Origin: Puniceicoccaceae bacterium
Lineage (GTDB): Bacteria; Verrucomicrobiota; Verrucomicrobiae; Opitutales; Coraliomargaritaceae
DNA length: 5,167 bases
Direction of reading: 5' to 3'
NCBI GenBank assembly: GCA_902516225.1
Contig: CABXXS010000049.1
Coordinates: forward strand, 1-5,167
Shown: positions 1-5,167 of the stretch, one piece after another
How positions within the stretch are numbered: position 1 is the stretch's first letter
How the letters are laid out: each line of letters begins with the position of its first letter
The notes under the pieces: model-generated
What the model was told of the DNA's origin: nothing
Seen by the model: the letters and a program-made list of their open reading frames with translations, nothing else
Database searches by the model: none
Program-made: the position numbers and the translations under genes

Positions 1-15
1 GTAAGATCTCGAAAC

Positions 16-1353
16 CTAGTCCGTTGCGTCTGCGAGCATAAACATAAGTTCTGCGCTAGAAACAAGCTTGTCGCCAACTTTACACTCACCAGTTGCTGTA
101 GCGATCTTGTTACCACGAATTTTGACCAACTTAACCCGAATCTCAATGCAGTCACCTGGCTCAACAGCTTGTCTAAACTTCACTTTGTCTACACTCATGA
201 AGAAAGCGATTTTATTCTCCTCAACAGGCAATTTCCTCAAGAGAAGTACACCAGCTGCTTGTGCCATAGCTTCAATCTGTAATACCCCAGGCATGACGGG
301 ACGACCTGGATAGTGTCCTTGAAAATACGGTTCGTTGATAGTGACATTTTTTATCGCAACTAGTTCGTCCTTACTCACCAACTCGGCTACTCGGTCAATC
401 ATCACAAATGGATATCTATGTGGTAGAATATCGAGCACTCGGCGAATGTCCATGGTACTCTCTGAACCATCGACTGTGTTTGCCGCTTTTTTAGGCACAG
501 ATTTTTTCTTTGAGCCTTTAATCTTATCTAGCAACTTTTTACGCAGAATTTTGGACAGCTCCGCATTCAGTGCATGGCTAGGTCGCACGCCGACAATGTG
601 CGCTTTAATCGGCATACCCACTAGGGTGATATCACCTATAATATCGAGCATTTTGTGGCGCACGAACTCGTCTTTAAAACGCAGAGGCTCTTTGGAAACA
701 ATTTTATCCCCTTTTATAACAATGGCGCTATCTAGACTGCCTCCTTTTATCTTCCCAAGTTTGAGCAACTCTTCGATATCTTCGTAAATTGTAAAAGTAC
801 GAGCTGGGGCAATCTGGGCAATATAGGTTTCGGGCTCTATATCTAGACTAAGATGTTGCGTATGTATGCCTCGATCATCAGCTGAGGTGCAAGTAATTCT
901 AAAGTCATCGTGCGGCAATGCAATGATTGAACTACTTCCTCTAGTCACTGAGACAGGTTCATCCAGTACAAAATACTCACGCTCTGCATCTTGCTCAATT
1001 GGCTCTGCTTGCTGAATTAAATTAACAAAATGTTTAGCCGATCCATCCAGTATGGGCGGCTCGCTAGCATCCATCTCAATGATAATATTATCCACCGCAC
1101 AACCACTCAGTGCGCTAAGCACGTGCTCGATGGTGCGTACTTTGGCATGACCATCTGCAATAGTAGTACTACGAACTAGGTCGTCTACCAATTCGATGAC
1201 TGGCTTAAGTTCGGGCTTACCGTATATGTCGATCCGTCGAAAGGTCACACCCGTGTTTTCTGGAGCAGGCTTGAGGGTAAGATTGACTTCCTCGCCAGTG
1301 TGCAAGGATTTACCCTTGATCGAAACTTCCCTCAGGATAGTGCGTTGTTTCAT
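16..1353 (-). CDS. lpxC/fabZ: Bifunctional LpxC-FabZ: UDP-3-O-acyl-N-acetylglucosamine deacetylase / 3-hydroxyacyl-ACP dehydratase
   Basis: This 445-residue protein fuses two enzymes. Residues 1 to about 275 are LpxC, the zinc deacetylase that commits UDP-acyl-GlcNAc to lipid A synthesis. Visible LpxC motifs are SLHTG (16-20), EHVLSAL with E76 and zinc ligand H77, LDGSA (102-106), ARTF (184-187), [10 protein letters not shown] (203-212), HKMLD with zinc ligands H233 and D237, and catalytic H260 in PSHALN. The H233-D237-H260 spacing equals that of E. coli H238-D242-H265. A lysine-rich linker (about 271-300) leads to FabZ: LPHRYPF (310-316), catalytic H347 in [11 protein letters not shown] and E361 in EAMAQ. 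Both active sites look intact, so both reactions are expected in the cytoplasm. I chose the ATG at 1353 because MKQRTI is a typical LpxC N terminus. An in-frame GTG at 1395 would add 14 residues without family support. No clear Shine-Dalgarno precedes either start. Only 15 bases lie beyond the TAG stop, so a following gene such as lpxA cannot be seen. Confidence 0.95.
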   Translation of the reverse strand: MKQRTILREVSIKGKSLHTGEEVNLTLKPAPENTGVTFRRIDIYGKPELKPVIELVDDLVRSTTIADGHAKVRTIEHVLSALSGCAVDNIIIEMDASEPPILDGSAKHFVNLIQQAEPIEQDAEREYFVLDEPVSVTRGSSSIIALPHDDFRITCTSADDRGIHTQHLSLDIEPETYIAQIAPARTFTIYEDIEELLKLGKIKGGSLDSAIVIKGDKIVSKEPLRFKDEFVRHKMLDIIGDITLVGMPIKAHIVGVRPSHALNAELSKILRKKLLDKIKGSKKKSVPKKAANTVDGSESTMDIRRVLDILPHRYPFVMIDRVAELVSKDELVAIKNVTINEPYFQGHYPGRPVMPGVLQIEAMAQAAGVLLLRKLPVEENKIAFFMSVDKVKFRQAVEPGDCIEIRVKLVKIRGNKIATATGECKVGDKLVSSAELMFMLADATD

Positions 1354-1407
1354 AGAAAGTGTGCTAATAAAAAGCGCGCGACCTCGTGGTTGCACATTAA
1401 AGAAGTT

Positions 1408-1434
1408 ATTTTAGAAGGTTAAGCTTCGTAACAA
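1408..1434 (-). promoter_or_regulatory. Weak candidate promoter for lpxC/fabZ
   Basis: In the 107-base gap between the phosphatase stop and the lpxC start, the minus strand carries TTGTTA (1434-1429, four of six matches to the -35 consensus) and TAAAAT (1413-1408, five of six matches to the -10 consensus). The spacer is only 15 bases, shorter than the preferred 17. Transcription would begin near 1400 and give a leader of about 47 bases. AT-rich DNA produces such matches by chance, so this is a suggestion only. I saw nothing else functional in the gap except a short inverted repeat (AGTGTGC at 1358-1364, GCACATT at 1392-1398, with one G-T wobble pair) and no convincing terminator. Confidence 0.2.
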
Positions 1435-1460
1435 TTATGTAAAGCATCAGTTTTGGGTCA

Positions 1461-2039
1461 CTAACGAAGTATATTAATATCAATCACGTCCATACCCGCA
1501 TTGCGGGCTGCCTGTAAACCTAGTTCGGTGTCTTCGAATGCGTGGCAACGCGTCGGGTCAACACCGATTAGCTCTGCAGCTTTTAAATAAGTATCGGGCG
1601 CCGGCTTAGGGTGCACAATATCATCGGCTCCTACGACTGCTGTAAACCATTCCCGGATACCAAGCGTTTTAAGTATTTTTTCAGCGACCCACTTTAGGCT
1701 TCCAGTGGCGACTGCCAACGGCATTAGCCCACGGTGTAATTCAGCAATCAATTTTACCGGAACAATTGGTTGAACGTCTTTAAGTAATTCAAGAAAAAGC
1801 TCTTCTTTTGCCTCGGCTAGAACGGTAGAGTCGAGGATTTTACCCTGTTCGCTAGCCAATAGATCGATAATTACGGGTGTTGGTACCCCTCCTAGAGCAT
1901 AGAAGCGGTCTTCGCTAAATTCAATACCATGCGTGGCCATAGATTTGGACCAAGCAGCAAAGTGTGTTGGCATAGTATCAGCGAGCGTACCGTCCAAATC
2001 AAAAATAAGACCGTCATACTTATGATGTAAATTTTGCAT
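1461..2039 (-). CDS. HAD-superfamily sugar-phosphate phosphatase, YqaB / beta-phosphoglucomutase-like
   Basis: This 192-residue protein is a complete HAD subfamily I hydrolase. Motif I is FDLDGT, with nucleophile D14 and acid/base D16. A small helical cap follows, about residues 20-90. Motif II is ATGS with T112, motif III is K145 in HPKPAPDTY, and motif IV is FED with E169 and D170 for Mg2+ binding. Length and wording (LIFDLDGTLADTMPTH near the start, QAARNAGMDVID near the end) closely resemble E. coli YqaB, a 188-residue fructose-1-phosphate phosphatase. Beta-phosphoglucomutase-like enzymes are the other near relatives. The substrate cannot be read from sequence, but a small cytoplasmic phosphosugar is likely. 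I chose ATG at 2039; the codon just before it is TTG and adds one residue. No Shine-Dalgarno is visible on this strand. The gene lies 107 bases upstream of lpxC/fabZ in the same direction and diverges from the DUF502 gene. A functional link to lipid A is not evident. Confidence 0.88.
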   Translation of the reverse strand: MQNLHHKYDGLIFDLDGTLADTMPTHFAAWSKSMATHGIEFSEDRFYALGGVPTPVIIDLLASEQGKILDSTVLAEAKEELFLELLKDVQPIVPVKLIAELHRGLMPLAVATGSLKWVAEKILKTLGIREWFTAVVGADDIVHPKPAPDTYLKAAELIGVDPTRCHAFEDTELGLQAARNAGMDVIDINILR

Positions 2040-2063
2040 CAATTAATTTTGAGGAGAGTAAGA

Positions 2064-2138
2064 ATGACAAGCAAGAGCAGAGACTATATTTGCTCAGCGA
2101 AAACCTTCGCTTGCGCAATCCACCAAAAAAGGCACTAA
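2064..2138 (+). CDS. Possible 24-residue leader peptide or small protein upstream of the DUF502 gene
   Basis: An ATG at 2064 is preceded by GAGGAG (2051-2056) with a seven-base spacer. This is a better Shine-Dalgarno arrangement than I found before the main genes here. The frame runs 24 codons to TAA at 2136-2138, seven bases before the DUF502 ATG. The peptide begins MTSKSRDYIC, has two cysteines and a basic end (QKRH), and shows no membrane segment or known motif. A perfect dyad (2096-2111) lies inside it. It could be a translated leader, a tiny protein, or chance. The frame is offset from the DUF502 frame, so it is not an N-terminal extension. I do not recognise it. Confidence 0.2.
   Translation: MTSKSRDYICSAKTFACAIHQKRH
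2096..2118. repeat. Dyad AGCGAA-4-TTCGCT abutting palindrome TTGCGCAA
   Basis: AGCGAA (2096-2101) and TTCGCT (2106-2111) are perfect inverted repeats separated by AACC, able to form a six-pair, four-base-loop hairpin. The last T also begins the eight-base perfect palindrome TTGCGCAA (2111-2118). The pair lies near the middle of the 106-base gap between the divergent phosphatase and DUF502 genes, where a shared operator would be expected. No T-run follows on either strand, so it is not a classical terminator. The symmetry is seen directly; a regulatory role is inference. Confidence 0.3.
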
Positions 2139-2145
2139 TAACAAA

Positions 2146-2832
2146 ATGATTCGCTCAATAAGAAATGCATTTATCACAGGTCTATTAGTCGTGCTCCCAT
2201 TAGGGGTTACTATGATAGTGATTAATTTTCTTCTTGAGCACCTAGGCACGCCAGCGAGTCAATTCTTCTTCTGGTTTCTTGATTCTGAGTGGCGCGAGGC
2301 TCCAGCGGTTTCATTTGCACTTGAAGCAATTTCGGTGCTGGTAGTTTTCCTTCTTATTACTCTACTCGGCGTAGGTTCGCGCTTTGTGCTGGGGCGTATT
2401 ATTCTAAATTGGCTGGAACGACTCTTCGATAGAGTGCCTTTTATAAACACTGTTTATCGTACTGTCAGGCAAATTGTAGACACATTCAGCGCCCAGAAAA
2501 AAGCAATTTTCCAAGAAGTTGTCTTACTGGAGTATCCACGTAAACGTTGCTACGCACTAGGTTTTTTGACTAGCACAGCACGGGGTGAACCACAAAATAT
2601 GACAGGCGAACACATTGTTAATGTATTCATCCCAACTACGCCTAATCCGACTAGCGGTTTTCTTCTTATGCTCCCAGAGGAGGATATCACTCGCCTGAAA
2701 ATGAGTGTCGCCGACGGGATGAAACTCATCATATCAGGCGGTGCTGTCGTACCTAACCCAGCGACAGGCAAAGCCGTAGTAATTGAAAACCCACTACAGG
2801 CAGACGGTGAAGCGCCCACTACCCGTGCCTGA
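2146..2832 (+). CDS. DUF502 family inner-membrane protein (COG2928-like)
   Basis: This 228-residue protein matches the DUF502 family of membrane proteins, whose biochemical role in bacteria is not established; plant relatives are the COV/LCV proteins. Two hydrophobic segments are visible, about residues 9-30 (FITGLLVVLPLGVT) and 55-83 (through VVFLLITLLGVGSRFVLG). The family signatures follow: PFINTVYRTVRQIVDTF (98-114), EVVLLEYPRK (124-133), VFIPTTPNPTSGF (160-172) and MSVADGMKLIISGG (186-199). The rest is probably a soluble domain. Length is normal for the family. The ATG start fits the usual N terminus, where a short basic stretch precedes the first membrane segment; in-frame sequence upstream has no start before a TGA at 2065. 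No strong Shine-Dalgarno sits directly before it. The gene is the first of a two-gene unit with the overlapping recO-like gene. Confidence 0.9.
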   Translation: MIRSIRNAFITGLLVVLPLGVTMIVINFLLEHLGTPASQFFFWFLDSEWREAPAVSFALEAISVLVVFLLITLLGVGSRFVLGRIILNWLERLFDRVPFINTVYRTVRQIVDTFSAQKKAIFQEVVLLEYPRKRCYALGFLTSTARGEPQNMTGEHIVNVFIPTTPNPTSGFLLMLPEEDITRLKMSVADGMKLIISGGAVVPNPATGKAVVIENPLQADGEAPTTRA

Positions 2833-3439
2833 GCAAGAAGAGTCTCTAGTTTTAAAGACGGCGCCCTCAGGCGAGTCATTTCTCAAGCTATATCTGCTTA
2901 CAATTCAGAACGGCGTTTTTTTATGCCTGAAGAGAATTCCTAAAAAAGCACTGCACTCTTCTATACCTGATATTTTCGACCAGGCTCTCATTACACTAGA
3001 AACGTCACAACAAGGAACCATGCGTTTCGTGAAAGAGTATCAAATAACTCAACGGCGGGATCAAATCGGGCACAATTATAAAAGTCTCTCTAGTGCCTCC
3101 TTCTTCAGTCAGTTGTTAGTAAGTAATGCTGCACATTTACCTGAATCTAAAACTCTCTTCAATCTCACTGCTAGATCTTTTGACGCTTTTGCAGAAGGTA
3201 AGGTACCTGAAATCGTATTACTAAAAAGTTTGTACCTTGTTCTGACGAACGAGGGCTTCCCCGTACGAGAATCTTGGTGGCCGACTGTGCCCTCTAATCT
3301 AACCTCACTAGCCAAACGTCAACTGCAGGCGAGCGCACCCATGCAGATTGACGCAGGCGAGAAAAAAAACTGCCAGGGTATCTGCGATCACTTAATTGAT
3401 TGGATGCGCCTGCACACTGATCTGATTGTGCCTGATTAA
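2825..3439 (+). CDS. recO: Short, divergent RecO-like DNA repair protein
   Basis: The frame encodes 204 residues if it starts at GTG 2825. Residues 5-75 read like the RecO N-terminal OB-fold: ESLVLKTAPSGESFLKLYLL matches the usual VL-x5-GES-x5-LLT pattern, then PDIFDQALITLE and FVKEYQIT. The remainder is compatible with the helical RecO domain, including LFNLTARSFDAFAEG (111-125) and LLKSLYLVLTNEGFPV (132-147). RecO works with RecR to load RecA on SSB-coated single-stranded DNA. The protein is shorter than typical RecO (about 230-250 residues) and lacks the CxxC zinc pairs of many members; its only close pair is C183/C187. No ATG occurs in frame before 3019, which would destroy the OB-fold, so a GTG or TTG start is required. 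GTG 2825 fits the domain boundary and overlaps the DUF502 stop by eight bases; TTG 2783 and GTG 2807 are alternatives. The assignment rests on pattern recognition and is moderately sure. Confidence 0.6.
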   Translation: MPEQEESLVLKTAPSGESFLKLYLLTIQNGVFLCLKRIPKKALHSSIPDIFDQALITLETSQQGTMRFVKEYQITQRRDQIGHNYKSLSSASFFSQLLVSNAAHLPESKTLFNLTARSFDAFAEGKVPEIVLLKSLYLVLTNEGFPVRESWWPTVPSNLTSLAKRQLQASAPMQIDAGEKKNCQGICDHLIDWMRLHTDLIVPD

Positions 3440-3732
3440 TTTTTTTATACTGTCCATTAGTAACATACATATAATTAAGTACTTTATATGGAGACCAACC
3501 TTCCCTGAAGCATTGCATTATAGAACTCGCTTATTAAGCAATAAAATTCTAGGTTTAAAGTACTATCGAATATTGTTCGCTTATTCGTATACTTTTCCCA
3601 TACGACTCTAATGGTAAACTTCATTCTAATTAGCTAAATCACACCCGTAATAGAAAGAATTAAAGGACTCTTTGTTTTATAAGTGAATGCTTCTATTTGA
3701 CAAAATTCTCAAGCTCTACCTTCTGTAAATAT
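3440..3732. other. AT-rich intergenic region between recO and hemH
   Basis: These 293 bases are clearly richer in A and T than the flanking genes and hold no frame I would call a gene. A 61-codon plus-strand frame overlapping the recO end and a minus-strand frame crossing it lack recognisable sequence and a ribosome site. Seven T residues follow the recO stop (3440-3446). Short palindromes include AAGTACTT (3477-3484) and CTAATTAG (3626-3633). TATAAG (3678-3683) resembles a -10 box but has no -35 partner. A perfect TTGACA (3697-3702) lacks a well-spaced -10. The hemH promoter presumably lies here, but I cannot place it. No tRNA or known riboswitch was recognised. Confidence 0.6.
3585..3605. 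promoter_or_regulatory. Operator-like inverted repeat upstream of hemH
   Basis: TCGTAT (3585-3590) and ATACGA (3600-3605) are perfect inverted repeats around a nine-base centre, giving a 21-base element about 130 bases upstream of the hemH start. TATACT (3588-3593), a five-of-six match to a -10 box, overlaps its left arm. The size suits a dimeric transcription factor, but it does not resemble the Fur consensus. The repeat is seen; binding is inference, and AT-rich DNA makes short dyads common. Confidence 0.2.
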
Positions 3733-4806
3733 ATGTCAAAAAAAGGTGTTATTCTCCTAAACCTTGGTTCACCTGATTCAACCGAGGTCAGTGACGTTCG
3801 TAGTTACCTGCGAGAATTTCTTATGGATGGTCGCGTACTTGATGCGCCATTTGCTATCCGCTGGTTTTTGGTAAATTGCCTTATTTTACCCACTCGTCCG
3901 CGCGAGTCCGCAGAGGCATACAAAGAAATCTGGGAAGAAGGTGGTTCTCCTCTAATTATTACTTCACGTAAGCAAAAAATAGCTCTCGCAGCTAAACTAG
4001 ACATCCCTGTAGCTCTTGGAATGCGATACGGCAATCCATCCACTCCTGACGCTCTTAAAGAACTACTGGATCAAGGCGTGGACGATCTCTTCATCATTCC
4101 GATGTATCCACACTACGCTATGTCCAGCTACGAGACAGCCGTAGTCGCTCTGATGAACGCTGTGCGCGAGCAGAAGCCAGAGCTAAAAACGACACTTCTT
4201 CCGCCATTTTACCAAGATCCAGGTTATATAGATGCACTAGTTGAGCGAGCCCGTCCTTCTATCGAAAGTGGTGACTTCGATAAGCTAGTTTTCTCCTTTC
4301 ATGGTATCCCACAGCGCCACCTAGTAAAAGGAGACCCCTCGCATAATCACTGCCTAACCGCGCATGACTGCTGCAACACTACTCACCCCGCACACGCAAC
4401 CTGCTACCGTCATCAGTGTGCAATGACCGTAGAAAAATTTGTAGCCGCTACTGGACTACCAAAGGATAAATACATTCTGACATTTCAGAGCCGACTCGGT
4501 CGCGAGCCTTGGCTACAGCCTTATACCGATAAGACTCTAGAACAATTAGCTAAAGACGGGCACAAACGGGTCAAAGTTATGTGCCCCGCCTTCACTGCAG
4601 ACTGTTTAGAAACACTCGAGGAAATTGCCATGCAGGGCCGAGACAGTTTCCTGGAATCGGGTGGAAAAGAGTTCGAACAGATCCCTTGCCTAAATGAGAC
4701 TCCTGCCTTCATCAAATTACTAACTTCGAAGGTGGAAGCTTGGCGTAGCGGCGCCTACGAGAGTGCGCGCGCCACCCCTCCCGCATATGTGGAGCGTAAA
4801 GAATAA
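3733..4806 (+). CDS. hemH: Ferrochelatase with internal cysteine cluster
   Basis: This 357-residue protein inserts Fe2+ into protoporphyrin IX, the last step of protohaem synthesis. Family features in order are [10 protein letters not shown] (5-14), [11 protein letters not shown] (25-35), GGSPLI (70-75), GMRYGNPS (96-103), catalytic H190 in [26 protein letters not shown] (250-265), and the metal-site segment [15 protein letters not shown] (284-298) with E293. Between H190 and TFQSR lies an insertion, relative to E. coli HemH, with C207, C213, C214, C224 and C229. Such internal cysteines are known to ligate a [2Fe-2S] cluster in some bacterial ferrochelatases, for example that of Myxococcus xanthus; a cluster here is inference. 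I chose ATG 3733 because [14 protein letters not shown] is the usual N terminus; TTG 3697 would add 12 unsupported residues. No Shine-Dalgarno is evident. The next gene begins three bases after the stop, so the two are probably co-transcribed. Confidence 0.96.
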   Translation: MSKKGVILLNLGSPDSTEVSDVRSYLREFLMDGRVLDAPFAIRWFLVNCLILPTRPRESAEAYKEIWEEGGSPLIITSRKQKIALAAKLDIPVALGMRYGNPSTPDALKELLDQGVDDLFIIPMYPHYAMSSYETAVVALMNAVREQKPELKTTLLPPFYQDPGYIDALVERARPSIESGDFDKLVFSFHGIPQRHLVKGDPSHNHCLTAHDCCNTTHPAHATCYRHQCAMTVEKFVAATGLPKDKYILTFQSRLGREPWLQPYTDKTLEQLAKDGHKRVKVMCPAFTADCLETLEEIAMQGRDSFLESGGKEFEQIPCLNETPAFIKLLTSKVEAWRSGAYESARATPPAYVERKE

Positions 4807-4809
4807 AAC

Positions 4810-5167
4810 ATGTTTCATCAAATCGCTATGACTGACCGCGACCTTTTAGTAGTCGCCTTTGTGATCTATGGCTGTGCATTTCTTTACGGCCTTAGCTTTC
4901 TACTACTGTGTCGTCCCTATTCCCGCGTTGCTATGCTCATACAATTAAGCTGCGGTTTTCTTGTTCAGACCTTAGGACTCAACCTAAGGGGTACAACAAT
5001 CAAAGCATGGCCCCTTGGTAATCCATTTGAAGTAGCGCAATTTATAGCTTGGTCACTCGTTCTACTATTTTTAATAATTGGCCCCGCATTTCGTTTGCGG
5101 CTTCTTGGCTTCTTAACTGCAGCCCTAACTACACTAATAGCTGGAGGATCTTTAGCTATGCGTTCAT
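4810..5167 (+). CDS. ccsA: CcsA/ResC-type cytochrome c assembly membrane protein, N-terminal part (runs off the window)
   Basis: The open frame begins at ATG 4810 and is still open after 119 codons at the window edge, so only the N terminus is seen. It is strongly hydrophobic, with likely membrane segments near residues 12-34, 40-58, 76-94 and 98-117. LGLNLRGTTIKAWPLGNPFE (55-74) followed by QFIAWSLVLLFL (77-88) matches the conserved region of CcsA/CcmC/HemX-like proteins, where an arginine-glycine pair precedes PL-x-N-x-[YF]-E and an aromatic membrane helix. Family members handle haem for cytochrome c maturation at the outer face of the inner membrane; the tryptophan-rich haem-binding loop expected further on lies outside the window. 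ATG 4828 is an alternative start. The three-base gap from hemH implies one transcript and suggests haem made by HemH feeds cytochrome c assembly. HemX-type proteins beside hemA are the main alternative reading. Confidence 0.8.
   Translation, partial: MFHQIAMTDRDLLVVAFVIYGCAFLYGLSFLLLCRPYSRVAMLIQLSCGFLVQTLGLNLRGTTIKAWPLGNPFEVAQFIAWSLVLLFLIIGPAFRLRLLGFLTAALTTLIAGGSLAMRS

Noticed and set aside
335..787. Long plus-strand frame opposite lpxC/fabZ
   Set aside because: Antisense shadow of a clearly conserved coding region, with no recognisable protein features.
1359..1396. Rho-independent terminator for the phosphatase gene at GCGCGC followed by TTTTT on the minus strand
   Set aside because: GCGCGC is only self-complementary and lacks a proper partner arm forming a stem directly before the T-run.
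2111..2139. Promoter TTGCGC (2111-2116) with ACTAAT (2134-2139) for the DUF502 gene
   Set aside because: Only three and four of six matches; transcription would begin at the ATG itself.
3325..3361. Direct repeat GCAGGCGAG at 3325 and 3353
   Set aside because: The two nine-base copies fall in different reading frames within one gene, with no further array; most likely chance.
3412..3446. Terminator after recO: GCACA/TGTGC stem followed by T7
   Set aside because: The stem is only five pairs with a ten-base loop, lies inside the coding region, and is eight bases from the T-run.
3294..3518. Minus-strand frame over the recO end
   Set aside because: Overlaps the recO coding region, has no family features and no ribosome site.
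3426..3611. 61-codon plus-strand frame in the recO-hemH gap
   Set aside because: It starts at a GTG inside recO, has no ribosome site, and its isoleucine/tyrosine-rich product reflects AT-rich DNA.
3697..3731. Perfect -35 hexamer TTGACA at 3697-3702 as the hemH promoter
   Set aside because: No -10 hexamer lies at 16-18 bases; the nearest AT-rich candidate (TAAATA, 3726-3731) is 23 bases away and would start transcription at or inside the hemH ATG.

Overview
The window reads as ordinary chromosomal DNA from a Gram-negative bacterium, most likely a member of Verrucomicrobiota, class Opitutia (Puniceicoccales/Opitutales-like). The inference rests on three things: a fused LpxC-FabZ protein, the DUF502 gene followed by a short divergent RecO-like gene, and hemH followed immediately by a CcsA-type gene. 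LpxC-FabZ fusions also occur in Bacteroidetes, so the fusion alone does not decide the phylum. Coding regions have intermediate base composition, the non-coding DNA is AT-rich, and most genes lack a clear Shine-Dalgarno sequence.

Left part, minus strand (16-2039): a YqaB-like HAD phosphatase lies upstream of the bifunctional lpxC/fabZ gene, in the same direction, with a 107-base gap. The fusion joins the committing deacetylase of lipid A synthesis to the 3-hydroxyacyl-ACP dehydratase of fatty-acid synthesis. These two activities draw on the same 3-hydroxyacyl-ACP pool.

Centre, plus strand (2146-3439): diverging from the phosphatase gene across about 106 bases is a two-gene unit. It encodes a DUF502 inner-membrane protein and a short RecO-like recombination protein whose probable GTG start overlaps the DUF502 stop codon. 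The divergent gap holds a perfect 16-base dyad and a 24-codon reading frame with the best Shine-Dalgarno match I noticed in the window.

Right part, plus strand (3733-5167): after an AT-rich gap of 293 bases come hemH (ferrochelatase, with an internal cysteine cluster suggesting an iron-sulfur cluster) and, three bases later, the start of a CcsA/ResC-type cytochrome c assembly gene that runs off the window. The pair links the last step of haem synthesis to haem delivery for cytochrome c.

I see no rRNA, tRNA, CRISPR array, insertion sequence, phage gene or clear sign of horizontal transfer, and no convincing new multi-gene system. The points most worth a second look are the HemH cysteine cluster, the LpxC-FabZ fusion, the DUF502/RecO overlap, and the small frame and dyad in the divergent gap.
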